Shown one piece after another: positions 63,860-64,000 of a DNA stretch of 64,000 nucleotides; the first letter of the stretch is position 1, and every line of letters begins with the position of its first letter. Where the stretch lies: contig JADCLS010000004.1 in the NCBI GenBank assembly GCA_026702845.1, forward strand, positions 62,001-126,000, read 5' to 3'. Below the pieces are notes generated by a model. The model was not told the origin of the DNA, did not search any database, and was given only the letters and a program-made list of their open reading frames with translations. The translations under genes and the position numbers were made by a program. The stretch comes from Candidatus Heimdallarchaeota archaeon (GTDB taxonomy: Archaea > Asgardarchaeota > Heimdallarchaeia > Heimdallarchaeales > Kariarchaeaceae).

Positions 63860-64000
63860 CTATTTTTCTGAACTAAAGCTTCTCATTGAGATTGATCCCA
63901 AATCTATACTCTCGTGAATAGTGCGTACACCTTCTGATTCTCTAAATGCTCCCAATGTAAAATAAAGGGGATCGTAATGCTCAGCAGTTGGTGCAGCCAG
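63860..64000 (-). CDS. DODA-type extradiol dioxygenase, C-terminal fragment (window edge)
   Basis: The last 46 codons of a minus-strand gene are visible. Its end reads APTAEHYDPLYFTLGA, then EGVRTIHESIDLGSISMRSF before the stop. This matches the C-terminus of the class III extradiol ring-cleavage dioxygenases of the 4,5-DOPA dioxygenase (YgiD/DODA) type, where HxxPEHYxPL and GSISMRSF are conserved near the end. The rest lies beyond position 64000. Substrate unknown; a catecholic compound and oxygen are typical. The gene is upstream of fumC on the same strand with 58 bp between them. Confidence 0.75.
   Translation of the reverse strand: MAAPTAEHYDPLYFTLGAFRESEGVRTIHESIDLGSISMRSFSSEK

Noticed and set aside
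1..64000. tRNA, rRNA, CRISPR array, transposase, integrase or prophage
   Set aside because: I looked through the spacers for cloverleaf arms, regular direct repeats and recombinase motifs and saw none.

Overview
This is an AT-rich, gene-dense stretch of an archaeal chromosome. Archaeal features include a type II methionine aminopeptidase, a UPF0200-type P-loop kinase, a TrmB-type winged helix, a GspE/TadA-like ATPase with a TadC-like membrane partner, pilin-like proteins with class III-type signal sequences, and first genes with a TATA-like box about 20-30 nt upstream of the start codon (leaderless layout). Operon-internal genes instead use 4-nt ATGA/GTGA overlaps and purine-rich ribosome binding sites. 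The gene mix (class II HMG-CoA reductase, class II fumarase, glycerol kinase, YgfZ-like protein, extradiol dioxygenase, roadblock/longin-like and V4R domains, a site-1-protease-like subtilase, ABC exporters) fits an Asgard archaeon, perhaps Heimdallarchaeia-like. That assignment is inference; a Thermoplasmatota-like lineage is not excluded. I see no rRNA, tRNA, CRISPR array, transposase or integrase.

Layout. 1-2883 (minus): pilus/secretion assembly genes, with the leftmost one cut by the window edge. 3000-5071: a YdjM-like membrane protein and glycerol kinase. 5130-7949: a penicillin-acylase-family Ntn hydrolase and a small membrane protein. 8114-11334: a glycerophosphodiester phosphodiesterase followed by an MrfA-like DUF1998 helicase. 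11468-14202: a UPF0200 kinase and a GT-C membrane glycosyltransferase. 14204-18603 (minus): a subtilase with site-1-protease-like architecture, a rhomboid protease and a single-pass membrane protein. 18730-19665: methionine aminopeptidase.

19738-30211 (plus) is a seven-gene operon built around a MoxR AAA+ ATPase and a DUF58/vWA protein; the other five genes encode large secreted or membrane proteins I cannot assign. 30417-37835 is a separate three-gene operon: an Orc/STAND-like AAA ATPase with TPR-like repeats, a 429-aa coiled-coil protein, and a 1480-aa protein in which a TrmB-type DNA-binding domain is separated from a TrmB/PLD-like C-terminal domain by over 1200 residues of coiled coil. 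This looks like an undescribed system. Convergent to it are two pilin-like genes (37867-39355).

39496-43289 holds two tandem phosphohexomutases, a GNAT acetyltransferase and CutA. 43309-46313 (minus) holds a small membrane protein, a lipase and HMG-CoA reductase. 46666-50265 has two zinc-ribbon proteins around an MFS transporter. 50583-52457 encodes a tandem receiver/roadblock-like protein. 52459-53610 is an M24 peptidase. 53884-57476 encodes a heterodimeric ABC exporter with one degenerate ATP site. 57473-60678 holds a membrane protein, a YgfZ-like protein, a tandem PRC-barrel-like protein and a DinB-like protein. 60836-62344 encodes a thioredoxin-V4R-V4R protein. 62389-64000 (minus) holds fumarase and the 3' end of an extradiol dioxygenase gene.

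Shared themes: surface and membrane biogenesis and proteolysis (pilus genes, rhomboid/subtilase, MoxR operon, ABC exporter), glycerol and isoprenoid-lipid precursors (GlpK, GDPD, HMG-CoA reductase), and signs of oxygen contact (class II fumarase, YgfZ-like protein, DODA-type dioxygenase).
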